Assembly (NCBI GenBank): GCA_015847255.1 | Contig: JADLZK010012320.1 | Location: forward strand, 52,396 to 116,395 | Origin: Hyparrhenia diplandra | Lineage: Eukaryota; Streptophyta; Magnoliopsida; Poales; Poaceae | Reading direction: 5' to 3' | DNA length: 64,000 bases | Part shown: piece by piece, positions 48,110 to 58,989 of the stretch | Numbering within the stretch: the stretch's first letter is position 1 | Layout: each line of letters opens with the position of its first letter | Made by a program: the position numbers and the translations under genes | Notes under the pieces: generated by a model | The model's input: only the letters and a program-made list of their open reading frames with translations | Told to the model about the DNA's origin: nothing | Databases searched by the model: none

Positions 48110-49870
48110 GGATGGAAGCCAGCCACGCCCTGTTTGTGCGGGTTTTGGACTAGTTTTCATTGGGTGAAAAAGCGTTTCAAAATAGTTTCTTTTTGCAACT
48201 CTAACGTTGCAGTTGTATGTACGCCCTACAGTTGGTGTTGTAGTTTCACGCTGAAACTTTCAGTATCGACAGCTGTCACAACAAAATGTTGGGGGCTAAA
48301 TCGAAACTAAACCTGAGACAAGGATACCGAGAAAGCAAAAATCAAAACTAAACCTGAGACAAAGGATATAAAAAAGTGTGGCATATCATAGTAGAGAATC
48401 GAACAATACGTTAAAACTATGCTAAAAACTATCCTAATAAATGTGGTATACCATATGGTTGAGATAGTGGAATTAAACAATCTGAAGAACTATGATAATA
48501 AAGCCACGGGTATAACATAGTTGAATAGTGAATCAAATAAACTACGAAAAATGACAATGCTCGGGACACCGGCGAAAGTCCTTCCACCCCTAAGGGACAT
48601 CCAAACCTTTGGACACCGCTGCAAAGCCCGCGACTCTTTGCACATCCCCGATGCATCGATTCCCCGGCGAACGCCCATTAGCCATCCACAGCGAGGAAGA
48701 GGAAGCAATCCGCGACGGGTCGCCATCAAACCACAAACTAGAAAAGGGAATCCACAACCACCACGACTTCGGAAGAAGCCCTCTCTCAAGGCTCGAAGGT
48801 TAAACTCACGGCGGTGACGGCCGGTCGGAGGTATGAATTTGAAGCCAGCGAAATTAGAATCTTTTGGGATGTGGATGGTCCCTACTCTTTGCCAGAATGG
48901 CAAACGATAATGGCCGTCACCAAAATCAAGTGAGGAGGGAGGGAGGCGCCGACATCACGAGGTATGGTTACGTTCCGATGAGATAGGTTGGCACCTATGC
49001 GTGTATGTATATATATTGACAACAAGACTCAAGGGTGCGTGATTGTTGCAACGTCACGATATAGGTATAAACTGTATCGCGTTTACATTGACTCGTATGG
49101 GCTCGGGTCATGAGTTAGATCACCTAGCTCAAGCAACACCGAAGGTAAGCGCCGACCATGCGCGGGCCGCTGCCGCGAAGGCGCACGGGAGACTCAACTC
49201 CTAGCGGCGACCAAGGGGGCAGCGTACGGGACACGATAAGCTCGGCGATCTATACCTGGCTACTATACCTAATCCTCAATGGTACGAGTCGCGCTCCTCT
49301 CCAACCTCAAGCCCCCAAGGGCCGTGCAGGAGAGGGTGCCCGACTGGACCGATGAGGAAAAAGATCGCCACATGAAATCGCCTTTGTGGCTATCAGTAGC
49401 AAGAGGAAAGCTGAAAATGAGTTTATACACGCTGGGACACCTCGCGGGCGTGCTAAGGAAGCGTAACATGTCATAGTTGTGGCGTGAATCAATCGAAAAA
49501 TCCATGCCGTTTGGATCGCTTTCTGACATGCCGATTCTTGGCTGATGTCGATTTATATGAAAGAAAAACATTGTTGAATAGTTGACTAATAAACGTTGAT
49601 AAAGCGAATTATACATCTCTCACATTCTTTTTATGCATCTTTTTAATTTAATTGCTTTTTAGTGAAACACTCGTGAGCTGGTTATCCACGGATTTTTCCT
49701 GACGAGGTCGCCTTCGATTTTTGCTGGATAGATGTCGCCGGAATGCCGAATTGCCGACTTGTTCTCCGGCTCTCCGCTCCGGCTCCGCTTTGATCGGCGA
49801 CGGCGATGGCTATCGCGCTGAAGGCGATGAGCTGTGAGCTGGACTGAGACAAAAGGGTCGGTCCACCCAC
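48110..49870. other. Intergenic between bS6c and LEA14 genes
   Basis: No gene is recognised. A tandem pair ACTAAACCTGAGACAA(A)GGATA lies at 48301-48326 and 48342-48368. A moderately GC-rich part at 48540-48830 and 49150-49450 gives short open frames without motifs, possibly transposon-derived. Confidence 0.45.
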
Positions 49871-49877
49871 ATTCATA

Positions 49878-50215
49878 CACGTGCTTGCTGCCTCTGTCAG
49901 CACCAGTTCACCATGCCAGAGACGAGAGGCCAGGCGAGGCGGAGCTCGCCCACCGACCACAAAGTCCACAAGGCCACCACCATCCTCCTCCTCTCCTTCC
50001 CCCTCCCTCCGACCGATTTCCCGCAGGCACGGGCGCACGCACGCGGTTTCCACTCGCTTCGTCCCCTGCGGACCCCCTCAGGTCAACCACCACTCTCCCC
50101 TCTTTATCATCTCGCACTTCAGATCTCTCTCGTCCACCGATCTGCATCTCACGCACGCTCGGGTTCTTGGCTTGCTTCCAACTTCCTTTCTCTAGCAGAG
50201 CAGCGCAGAGCGAGC
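49878..50215 (+). promoter_or_regulatory. LEA14-type gene upstream region with G-box/ABRE and DRE-like motifs
   Basis: CACGTG (G-box, ABRE core ACGTG) is at 49878-49883 and ACCGAC (DRE/CRT core) at 49952-49957; CT-rich leader sequence follows to the ATG at 50216. These motifs mediate ABA and dehydration responses in plants and fit the LEA-type product. Activity is inferred; whether they lie in promoter or transcribed leader is unknown. Confidence 0.45.
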
Positions 50216-51160
50216 ATGTCGTCGTCGGCGGAGAACGACCCCACCACGGTGACCGAGCGCGGCGCCAAGGACGGAGACAAGGAGCAGGGCGGTGGCGGCG
50301 GGTTCATCGAGAAGGTCAAGGACTTCATCCACGACATCGGCGAGAAGATCGAGGAGGCGGTCGGGTTCGGCAAGCCCACGGCGGACGTGAGCGGCATCCA
50401 CATCCCGCACATCAGCCTCCACCGCGCCGACCTCGTCGTGGACGTGCTCATCAAGAACCCAAACCCGGTGCCCATCCCGCTCGTCGACATCGACTACCTC
50501 ATCGACAGCGACGGCCGCAAGCTCGTCTCCGGCCTCATCCCGGACGCCGGCACCATCCACGCGCACGGCCAGGAGACCGTCAAGATCCCCGTCTCGCTCG
50601 TCTTCGATGACATCAAGAGCACCTACAAGGACATCCAGCCCGGGAGCATCATCCCCTACCTCGTCCGCGTCGTGCTCCTCGTCGACGTACCCATCATCGG
50701 CCGCATCAAGATCCCGCTCCAGAAGGACGGCGAGATCCCCGTCCCGTACAAGCCTGACGTCGACGTCGAGAAGATCAAGTTCCACCACTTCTCCTTCGAG
50801 GAGACCACAGCCACGCTCCACCTCAAGCTCGAGAACAAGAACGACTTCGACCTCGGCCTCAACCTGCTCGAGTACGAGATGTGGCTCGGCGACGACAGCA
50901 TCGCTTCCGCTGAGCTCACACAGACCGCCAAGATCGAGAAGCAGGGGATCACTAGGATGCAGGTGCCGCTTCAGCTTCCCAGGCCAAAGGACTTCGGATC
51001 CGCTGTCTGGGACATGATCGGGAGCACGGGTCACACCATCAAGGCAAGATTGATGTCGACACTCCCCTTTAGGAACATGGGAAGCTGCCATAAGCAGAGA
51101 GGTGGAACCACCCGCATCCAGAAGGGACGACGACGACGTGATGACGACGACGACAACTGA
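50216..51160 (+). CDS. LEA14-type desiccation protein with two WHy (LEA_2) domains
   Basis: LEA_2 proteins are folded, mostly soluble proteins that accumulate in drought and late seed development. The ATG at 50216 gives a 314-residue protein; an upstream in-frame ATG exists but its extension is not LEA-like. Residues 1-30 are charged and Gly-rich (EQGGGGGFIEKVKDF, IHDIGEKIEEAVGFGKP). WHy domain 1 (about 60-175) includes LHRADLVVDVLIKNPNPVPI and IDYLIDSDGRKLVSGLIPD. Domain 2 (about 180-290) includes IKFHHFSFEETTATLHLKLE, NKNDFDLGLNLLEYEMWLGD and LTQTAKIEKQGITRMQVPLQ. An acidic tail (RRDDDDDN) ends it. It is the only gene here readable as one long frame. Residues around 276-296 nevertheless look frame-shifted: five tiny indels at 51043-51103 cancel out (see findings). 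Length fits the two-domain family (about 320). Confidence 0.92.
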   Translation: MSSSAENDPTTVTERGAKDGDKEQGGGGGFIEKVKDFIHDIGEKIEEAVGFGKPTADVSGIHIPHISLHRADLVVDVLIKNPNPVPIPLVDIDYLIDSDGRKLVSGLIPDAGTIHAHGQETVKIPVSLVFDDIKSTYKDIQPGSIIPYLVRVVLLVDVPIIGRIKIPLQKDGEIPVPYKPDVDVEKIKFHHFSFEETTATLHLKLENKNDFDLGLNLLEYEMWLGDDSIASAELTQTAKIEKQGITRMQVPLQLPRPKDFGSAVWDMIGSTGHTIKARLMSTLPFRNMGSCHKQRGGTTRIQKGRRRRDDDDDN

Positions 51161-51205
51161 ACTTCTAGGTAGTACAACTAATCTTCTGCCTGTCGATCTA
51201 GTACC

Positions 51206-51472
51206 ATCTTTGACCTTCCATGTTGCCGATTCAGTCGTTCCTACTGTATATGATGATTCTTCAGTTTAGTACTTGTTATACTCTTTGACTAGAATAATGG
51301 AAAAGCCGCAGGCGGCGGCTTAACATAAGTATGGATCTTTGACCTTCCATGTTGCTGATTCAGTCATTCGCATATAATGATTCATCAGTTTAGTACTTGT
51401 TATTTTTAATACTCTTTTGACTAATAACTAGAATGCCAGTGGAAAAATGGCAGCTTTAACATAAGCGTGAAT
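51206..51472 (+). repeat. Tandem duplication of about 130 bp in LEA14 3' UTR
   Basis: Unit 1 (51206-51334) and unit 2 (51335-51472) both run ATCTTTGACCTTCCATGTTG, GATTCAGTC, TTTAGTACTTGTTAT, ACTC.TTTGACTA, AGAAT, GGAAAA, GGCGGCTT or GGCAGCTTT and AACATAAG. They differ by substitutions and short indels. The duplication starts about 45 bp after the stop codon, so it would be transcribed. Confidence 0.8.
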
Positions 51473-54218
51473 CTTTTTTATTCTGTTTAAATTGTGTTGA
51501 GTAAGCTAAGTTTTCTACCAATACATGATGCAATAGCCGAGCTTTGCTAGGCCTTTGAATTTCAAAAAATTAAATTCTGATAGATAGTAGTTAAAAAGTT
51601 GTCATTTTGAAGCTCAGTAGCTGCTCCATGGATCAATGGTACCGAAAAGCAACTAGAAATCACTGTGGCTTTAGCCTATTTCCTCTCTTGAATCACTGTA
51701 GCAATGGCGGCTGCTGGCTGCTAAATGGTTGGAGAGATTTTTCTGAACTTGTGCTTAGAATTCTAGAATATGTGCTAGACATATATTCAGTGCATGCCAA
51801 TACACAAGATTTTATACTCTGTTGGATGTGTTCAGACAGACTACACAGTTTTTTTTGATTCAAGCAGAGATCTGTGTTTGATGAACTTATGAATGTGGCA
51901 TCACTCTATTTTATTAAAATATGTTAGCTCAAAAATATGCCATCCGGAATAGGGTGTAGAGATTAAGTTATGACACAATCTCATGTGAAAAAGTGAAGAA
52001 AAGTATGTGTGCAGAACTGCAGGCAGTTGCTATGTCTTACAGTTGTTCATGGGAACTTTTGGTTATGCAATCCTGCATCAAGTACATTGGTTCACTGTGG
52101 TAGCATTTCTTGTAAAAATCGTTCACACTGCCAGTTCGGAACGAACATTGCTGAACTCTGTTTCCTAACCACCCCTACCATTGTTTCAGAATGAGTGCTG
52201 CTGTCACCTTTCGCGAAACGCAGCGAAGCAGAGAAGGATGTGATGGATCGTCATCCACCTGATACCCAGCGCTAGTTGAGCTCTTGCCTTAGCGGCTTAG
52301 CTTATGGTCCTGTTGATTTGCATTGTCTGAAACATCCTCAGTTCTCAGTTGTTGAGTTTGAGTTTCCTCTGTTGTCTTGTCTCCTGCGTGAATTCTTCAG
52401 ACTTTGCTGTTGGAACTGAAGAATAAAATTCCATGACCCTCCTGGTTCTTTTCAGGTCTGGTTGGAATAGATCCCTGCTTGAAATACTGTCATGGTCAAC
52501 TGCCATTGATATCCACAGAAACCAGACTTTATTACAGCCTTACATACATGCTTGGACTCAAGTGAAGGTGTCATCTCTAGAGGTAGCATATCTCTAGTGA
52601 AGGTGAATGCTTTCATCCATCCAGAAGCTCACAGACGAAGTGATTAAAAATAACAACCGACACCTTTTTCCCCACCAGCAAATCTAATCTGTGGCATCTC
52701 ATTGTCAAGCTACTTGGTCCTGAAGGCTGAAATGCTTGTTTGGCATCCTATTACAACCTCGCAAAAGATACATGACAGGGACAGAAATTCTTCGGTTCCA
52801 CAAGCAAAGAGAGCGAACACATTTGGAAAAACAAATATATGAATAGCTAGGGGGTGAGCTAATTAGAATTAAAATATATAAAAAAGGAAATGTCACAACA
52901 GTTGGGCAAATCGTTGAAGCCGAAATAACCACGAATTGTATGATTTTGCAAGTTTAGGATGAGAACAACAACACAATTCTAGATAGTAATATAAACAACT
53001 AAGACTAGATCACTGGAATTGCTAAACTAGGGAGAACAAAAACCTAACACACAAGGAATTGTCATCAAGAGCACAAGTAAAAGCAAAGTGTACACGTTGA
53101 GTGCTCTTAACGATTCGGGGCCCGAGGCCCACTGTGTCAATCCCCTCTTGTGAGTTGGGCCTGCCCCAGTCCCAGCCCAGCCACCTCCCAGCGTGGATTC
53201 AGAGGTGTAGCTTGAGGGTTTCTTCCCGAGGAAAAGTCTAACTTGGTCGCAACTGCGAAGAAAGTCAGATTTTTGGTCGCCGACCAAAACGGATAAAGCG
53301 GTCCGCCCGACTTTTGAAAACCGTGCGAATTTCGTCCCTCGGCGGTTTTGGACAGTGGTTTCACTTCTGATAACTCACGGTTTTGCTACAGTGACCGTGG
53401 TTTCGTTTTCTTTTTTTTTATTTATTCCGGTGAATCTTTCAAAAATCATGGTAAAATCCACACGGAAAATTCATAAAATAGAAAATCCAATTTGTTGGAC
53501 TCCATGTAGTGAGAACTACGCAATGAATATATAATATGATATACTTGTACAAAGTTTTTTGCTAGAAGGTTTTGCCTTTTTTTTTTTTATTTCGACTCAA
53601 TCTTTAAAAAATCATAGTAAATTACAGAAAAATTGCAAAATAAGAAATTCAATTTGTTGGACTCCTCGCATGGCGGCACTTTGTGTGTGCCAACAGTGCG
53701 TGGTTGCGCTGGCTCTTTAGGCCTTCCCAGGTTAGGTTAAGTTAGGTTTCTTTGTCTTGATCACATGCGTCTGTATTTGTAACCCCGATGGATCGGCCAA
53801 TAAATATTTTATATATCTTTTATTGTGTAAAATATGCTCTGCATGTGGCAGATACTTAAAATTATTTTTCAATTTTTTACATTATTATGATTTTAAATAT
53901 TAGTGAAATAAATAAAAGAAAAAGGTAAAACAACCATAACAAAAATTTTATAAGTATCTTAGTATTATATATTCCGTTTGCGTAGCTTGCACAAGTAATG
54001 AGTCGACATTCTTGCTCCGGGTGGCCATCTTCTGGCTCGGGGACTATAACTGCTTCTACCGCTCCAGCTCTCTCGTATGAATAGTAAGATCCCATGAAAA
54101 CCTTGCTTTGCTGCATCAAAATAAACTTTACCGAAACATTTGGTGGGGAAGGAAATCTGGCGTGAGATCCGTCCGCCCGGCTCCGCTCCCGTTTCCGGCT
54201 CCACCTTCCTCCGACGAG
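51473..54218. other. Intergenic, LEA14 to SEC62
   Basis: No gene is recognised. 52190-52470 looks like 3' UTR-type text (CT/TG-rich) but has no reading frame. The tandem repeat at 53405-53670 is listed separately. 53680-54110 is AT-rich. Confidence 0.45.
53405..53670 (+). repeat. Two diverged tandem copies, period about 170 bp
   Basis: 53405-53505 and 53575-53670 share TTTTTTTATTT, then (G/C)AATCTTT.AAAAATCAT.GTAAA, AAAATA.GAAA, and CAATTTGTTGGACTCC. This style occurs in grass LTR or CACTA elements; the element type cannot be fixed from this remnant. Confidence 0.6.
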
Positions 54219-57200
54219 ATGGCGGGGAAGGGAGCCAAGGCCACGGCCGCCAAGTCGGCGGACAAGGACAAGGGGAAGAAGGCCGGCGGCCCCGTCTCGC
54301 GCTCCTCCCGCGCCGCACCTCCGGGTGACTTGTTGATCCCCTCTGCTCCACTCTCGTCTGCCTGCGGACATGTTTTGCCGTGCGTTCGGGGCCCGCGGTC
54401 GTTGGAATTCGTCTCTTTTAATAATTTCTCCGGGAGTTTCATGCGCGATGCGGTTTTGCGGAGATTTTTATTAGGGTTTTCGCATGGTTGAGTTAGCTAT
54501 TTTTGTCTCATTCCCGGGTATTCGTAGATCTAGAAAACTTCGTGATAATTATGTGGATGTTGGGTCCCTTACCGATGGGGATAGTGCTTAGAAGGATTTC
54601 ATTTCCTTGCCCTGGGAAGGCTCTCTCGTTGCTCCAGCCATGTGTGGGTTTAGAAAGGGTTATTATTGAATTTTTGGGGATAATAAGCTGGTAAAGAAGT
54701 TGGTAGTGTGCCACGGCTTGAGATGTTGCCCAATTCTCTGATGCTGTTCTATTATTTGGGAGAGAAGTCGGCTCCACGAAGAAGAAGATGTTTATGAATT
54801 GTTTGCTGAGAAGGTTAGGGATAACAAAGCAACTAGAATCGAGACAGGCAATCATGCAAGAAACCCGTGTGGGTATTTTTCGTGGAAAAGATTTCCAATA
54901 CCCAACATCAAGAGTCATCCAGAAGTCAGGAAATCTTGCGGACCGATATGGGATTTAGAAGTGGAAGACTTTATTTAACACTTTGCTGACAAAGAACTTA
55001 ACAGTGACAAGATTGCGGTCGAGTTATGAAAACTGTCAGGCCTAGCGCAAGAAAAAGCTATCTGTCGCCCAATGCTCATTTTAGAGATACATAATGTAAG
55101 TAATAGTATGTATGCCTCTCTGATCCTAGTCATCGGTTTACGCGCTAATACTGTAAAGATATTCTCCTAAATTTAGACTCTGCCAAATGCTACGCAGGGG
55201 TATGCCATATCGTGTATTTGTCAATTATCCCATTTAATTGGGCGTTTAGCAGTGATGTCGTATAGCCTGAATAATTGGCTAGATGGTACTGTATACCATT
55301 GAGCGTTTAGGAATACATTGCTACTAGTGTTCAAATGTGTGATATGCTCTGTAAGAACTTTTACGATGCTGCATTGACATGGCACCACCTCACCTTGTAA
55401 CCCTAATCATGGTAATCAAAATCTATTAGCATAATAACATCCAGATTTTTAGAGGTAGTTCAGAGTACATGCATTTGCACCAGCACAGTGGCTGCGATGA
55501 TGCTTTCAAACTGTATATGACTATATCCTCTTTCGAGAGAGCGCACCTGTTTATGTTAAGGGTGTGTCAATGCACGAGACGGTTGCGACGTAGCGTGATT
55601 TGGATGTGTCAATAGGTAGTGGAGCAACCATAAGCAACCCATAGTGAAAGGTCGCTGATATACTGATGACGTACTGTAAGTTTTCTAAGATCGCATTTAA
55701 GTAATGCTACATGACAGTTTGCGTCGTTTTAAATTTTGCTTTCTTGCATACCATGTAAGGTTTCCCTCTGATAATTTGTTCCAACTCATTATCTGACATT
55801 TCTTCTTGCTACAGTTACTTTTTGAAATATGGTGCATGGTAGTCTAACACTTAATGCATAAATTTGTGTTTACCATCTAATTTCTATAATTCTTTTAGTG
55901 TAGATAGAGTTTAATCACTATGGCGGTAGAAATATTATTATTTTGAATGAGGGAAAATCAGCGAGGAATTTCTAATCAAATATACAGTAAATGGTAAAAG
56001 AATTAAAGAATCACACTGTATGTACCAAAGATCTATCATTTGCCAACCAGCGCTCCTATACTACTTCTGTCGTTTAAGTTTTCTAATTAATTTTATCTGT
56101 TCCCTTATTCCCCCTCATATTGCAGTGAATGTCGAAATCCAGTATGGTGTTATTAGGTTTTGACCAAGTGTCTTTTGTTGTATTTTTGTTTGTACTTTAT
56201 GGATTGGTGTCAAACCTATACTTTGTTAGAGCTCTGGCATGTTTTAAGTGCTTCTGAATCTTGCGATATGTTGATAAAGAAGTGAAATTATGATTAACAA
56301 CTCACCATGGAATCTAGTTACAATGTTATTTTCTTCCTGAGGTTTGTTCTTATGCGAGTGCGATTTGGTTTGTTGCCCACGGTGAACAGATATTTACACT
56401 GAAAATGAGTGGGTTTTTGCTTGGATGTTTCTAGAAAAAGGCCGGACCTTGTGGCGAACAGTTTCTGCTCGTCTGTTTGGCACTCTTTTGCGTTTGGCAG
56501 TCTGCTTTATTTCCAGTTTATCCATACCAATGCGGGTGTTTCTTCTTTGTACTCATGTCTGTGCGGAGCTCTACTTTTGTCATTGTCTCAACACTCGTAT
56601 GTGTAAGATCTCTCTCTCCTCCCTCTCTCTCCAACTGTATTTTCATTAATGACAAACATTACCCTTCAGTAGTGCACTTTCGATATAACATGTAGTCATG
56701 GTAGGCATGATGAGTAACGAGAGCTATACTTTTTGCCTGTGTGTAGTGTTCTGCGCACTTACAGCGTCTGTATCTCTGATTAATGAATATTGTGTCACCT
56801 GCTGTTTGTAAGCAGCGGCTATCAGAAATTGGTTTTGACTTACTAGAAGTTTTGTACACTATATATTGATAAAGAAGCTTGCAGTTGCATATATTTCTAG
56901 TCATGGATTAAGACCTGACATGCCACATAACAAATTATTTAGTAGTCCTGCTTGCGCTTATTTGCATATGCAGAAGCTGCTTCTTCCTATCAGTTTGTGT
57001 TCTTGCAATAAACTAGTTACCCGAGACATGTGTGTGGACGTGGCTTTACCAAATTTTTCTCCGGGTTCCCTATTTGTGTGTGTGTGTGTGTGTGTGTGCG
57101 TGTGTGTGTGTGTGTGTGTGCATTTAGCAGGGTGTCAAAAGGTTACCAAAATTCTCTCCTGGTTTTAGTTCCATTTTGTCAGCAAAACATAGGGTGTTGA

Positions 57201-58687
57201 GGATTTACCAAATTTTTGTTTAATTTAAGCTGACTTGAAACCAGGTATCACGTTTTAGTAAACACTGATATTGTGCCAACTATTCTTTTTAGAATTTCAC
57301 TACAGCTTTGTATGTATATCATAAACAAGTTTTGAAATTGTGTTATATTTGGTGTATGTTGGTGCTGCATGTTGATTTGATGCATCCTTGTAGAGAGCAC
57401 TACAATGGATTACCATTGATATTATTTTGTATTTGTTATGAGTATGCGAGTTTTACGTTTGAAGATTTTTGTGTTCTTTCTTTCTGTGGCTAGGGTTCAT
57501 GGTGCTCTTTTGTCCATCTTTGAACTTGATAATAATGTTATATTCCATAATCTAGTAGCTTTTGCTGTTTGATGTATCCAGGGGTTCGTCTCTTTTCTTA
57601 CTGGGCTTAGCATTTATAAATCTCTGAGTATTCCAGAATCCCTGTTGTTTTTCTCTAATATTTTTCAATGTAATTGCAGTAAGAGCTGCTATCTTTGGCA
57701 TCTTATGGGTTCTTCTTAGGAGCAACGTGTGTGGTTCTTCCCCAACATAAATGCAAGAGGAGACTTAACATTTAGAGAACTGGTTCGTTTTTGGCCTGAG
57801 AAAGGATGAAGGAGCGAAGCGGCCAAAGTGGACTTCCAGAGCTTTTCTATGCCCTTGTTGCTCTATTGGTGTTGATATTGCTGCTTAGGCACCATATTGC
57901 TCCCTGATGAAAGCGGCCTTCAGAGCCCAGGTAATTTGTTTTGTGCTGATCAGTATCTCGAGGCTTGCTTTTATTTTTGGAAGAACAGTGGCTTGGGAAC
58001 TCACCTGCCTTGCATTAAAGTAAATGAAATAAGCCAGCTTACAATTTTTGATCCGATGGACCACTGTACGCAGAAGGTTAATGGGACAAACAAAGAGTTC
58101 ACACAGGATACAAAGGTCTAGGCCCTCATTACATGTTTTGGGGAAACATGCTGCTGCTGCTTGTCTAGGTCCCACATTAAATGTTTTGGGAAACATGCTG
58201 CTACTGTCATCTTCATTTGTGTGTAGCACAGTGAGAGCTTTCATTTTTGGAACATTCACTAGTTTTGTTTCTTTCCACAAAATTCCACATAAAACAATAT
58301 GATAGGCATCACTATACTTGCTGCCGATTGCTCTATCTGCCTGGAAATGTTCAATCCATTAGGTTTTAAAGTAGTACCAGAAATTTAAACTACTATGCCA
58401 TGTACTTCAAAAAGTTGCTATAGGCATTGTCCAATTTTTCAGCAAAACCATATAGCTATCGGTAAGATGGTGTTTTTTTCTTACTACAATCTAATTTATG
58501 TACCTGTCACATGATTTTTAAATGGTAACTCATGCCGCCTGAGTATCCTTAGCATGGTTAATGATGTTAGCGACCCCGTAAATTGTCACCAGCAATGAAG
58601 TTTGATCGAATGTTCTGAATTGTTTTATTAACCTTTTTATTGTTTTTCTCTCATGTTAGGTACCAAAAAGAAGGTTTCTAAACAGTT
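54219..58687 (+). CDS. SEC62: SEC62 translocation protein (multi-exon, frame breaks)
   Basis: Sec62 is an ER-membrane partner of the Sec61 channel for post-translational import and ER-phagy. Exon 1 (54219-54324) reads MAGKGAKATAAKSADKDKGK and PVSRSSR. Exon 2 (about 54760-55090) gives LLRRLGITKQLESRQAIMQE, RVGIFRGKDF, DLEVEDF, TLLTKNLTV and KKKLS in shifting frames, the conserved cytosolic domain. Exon 3 (about 56386-56630) gives EQIFT.ENEWVFAWMFLEKG, RTLWRTV, then the first membrane segment LFPVYPYQCG. Exon 4 (about 57719-57931) gives RVWFFPNINA, TFRELVRFWPEK, RPKWTSR.LFYALVALLVLI and LLRHH.APDE, the second membrane segment. Exon 5 (58662 on) begins RYQKKVS and is then lost; the usual NIIDDVLEWSPKLALSG is not found. 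Breaks include an extra A at 57801. It is either truncated or misread at the 3' end. Confidence 0.85.
57075..57120 (+). repeat. (TG)n microsatellite
   Basis: About 23 TG units interrupted once by CG near 57099. It lies in an intron of the SEC62 gene and could be length-polymorphic. Confidence 0.95.
58115..58205 (+). repeat. Short tandem duplication in SEC62 intron
   Basis: GTCTAGG.CC, ATTA.ATGTTTTGGG and GAAACATGCTGCT appear twice, about 49 bp apart. Each unit holds a small CATGTTT..AAACATG palindrome. Confidence 0.6.
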
Positions 58688-58989
58688 ACCATATTTTCAT
58701 ATGTTCAGACCATCTTATCTTGACCCCCTTCCATTTCCCTAGACCCTTCCATTTCCTATTCCTTTCCAAAGCCCATCATTGGTTTTGAAACATAAAAATC
58801 AGAATCATATTTTAAAAGAAAAGAAGCGTAAAGCAGTTTTTAGAAAAATATTCCATGACACTACTGTAAGATTTGTGGCAGAAGTTAAGAACCAAAAGTA
58901 CAATACTTTCTTTTTCGAGAAAAACTGAAAAATGTATATTGCCTGAGTAGAGATAAATAAAAGTGAGTTTATCCTAAAAAGGAGAAAAA

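Noticed and set aside
50192..51091. 299-residue acidic open frame on the minus strand
   Set aside because: It is the exact antisense of the LEA14-type gene; its Asp/Glu/Val richness comes from the GAC/GTC-rich sense codons and it has no family motif.
54219..54324. Histone H2A.Z first exon (MAGKG.., SRSSRA)
   Set aside because: The start resembles H2A.Z, but all downstream exons match SEC62 and no histone-fold sequence follows.
57075..57120. Regulatory element in the TG repeat
   Set aside because: A simple intronic microsatellite with no further support.
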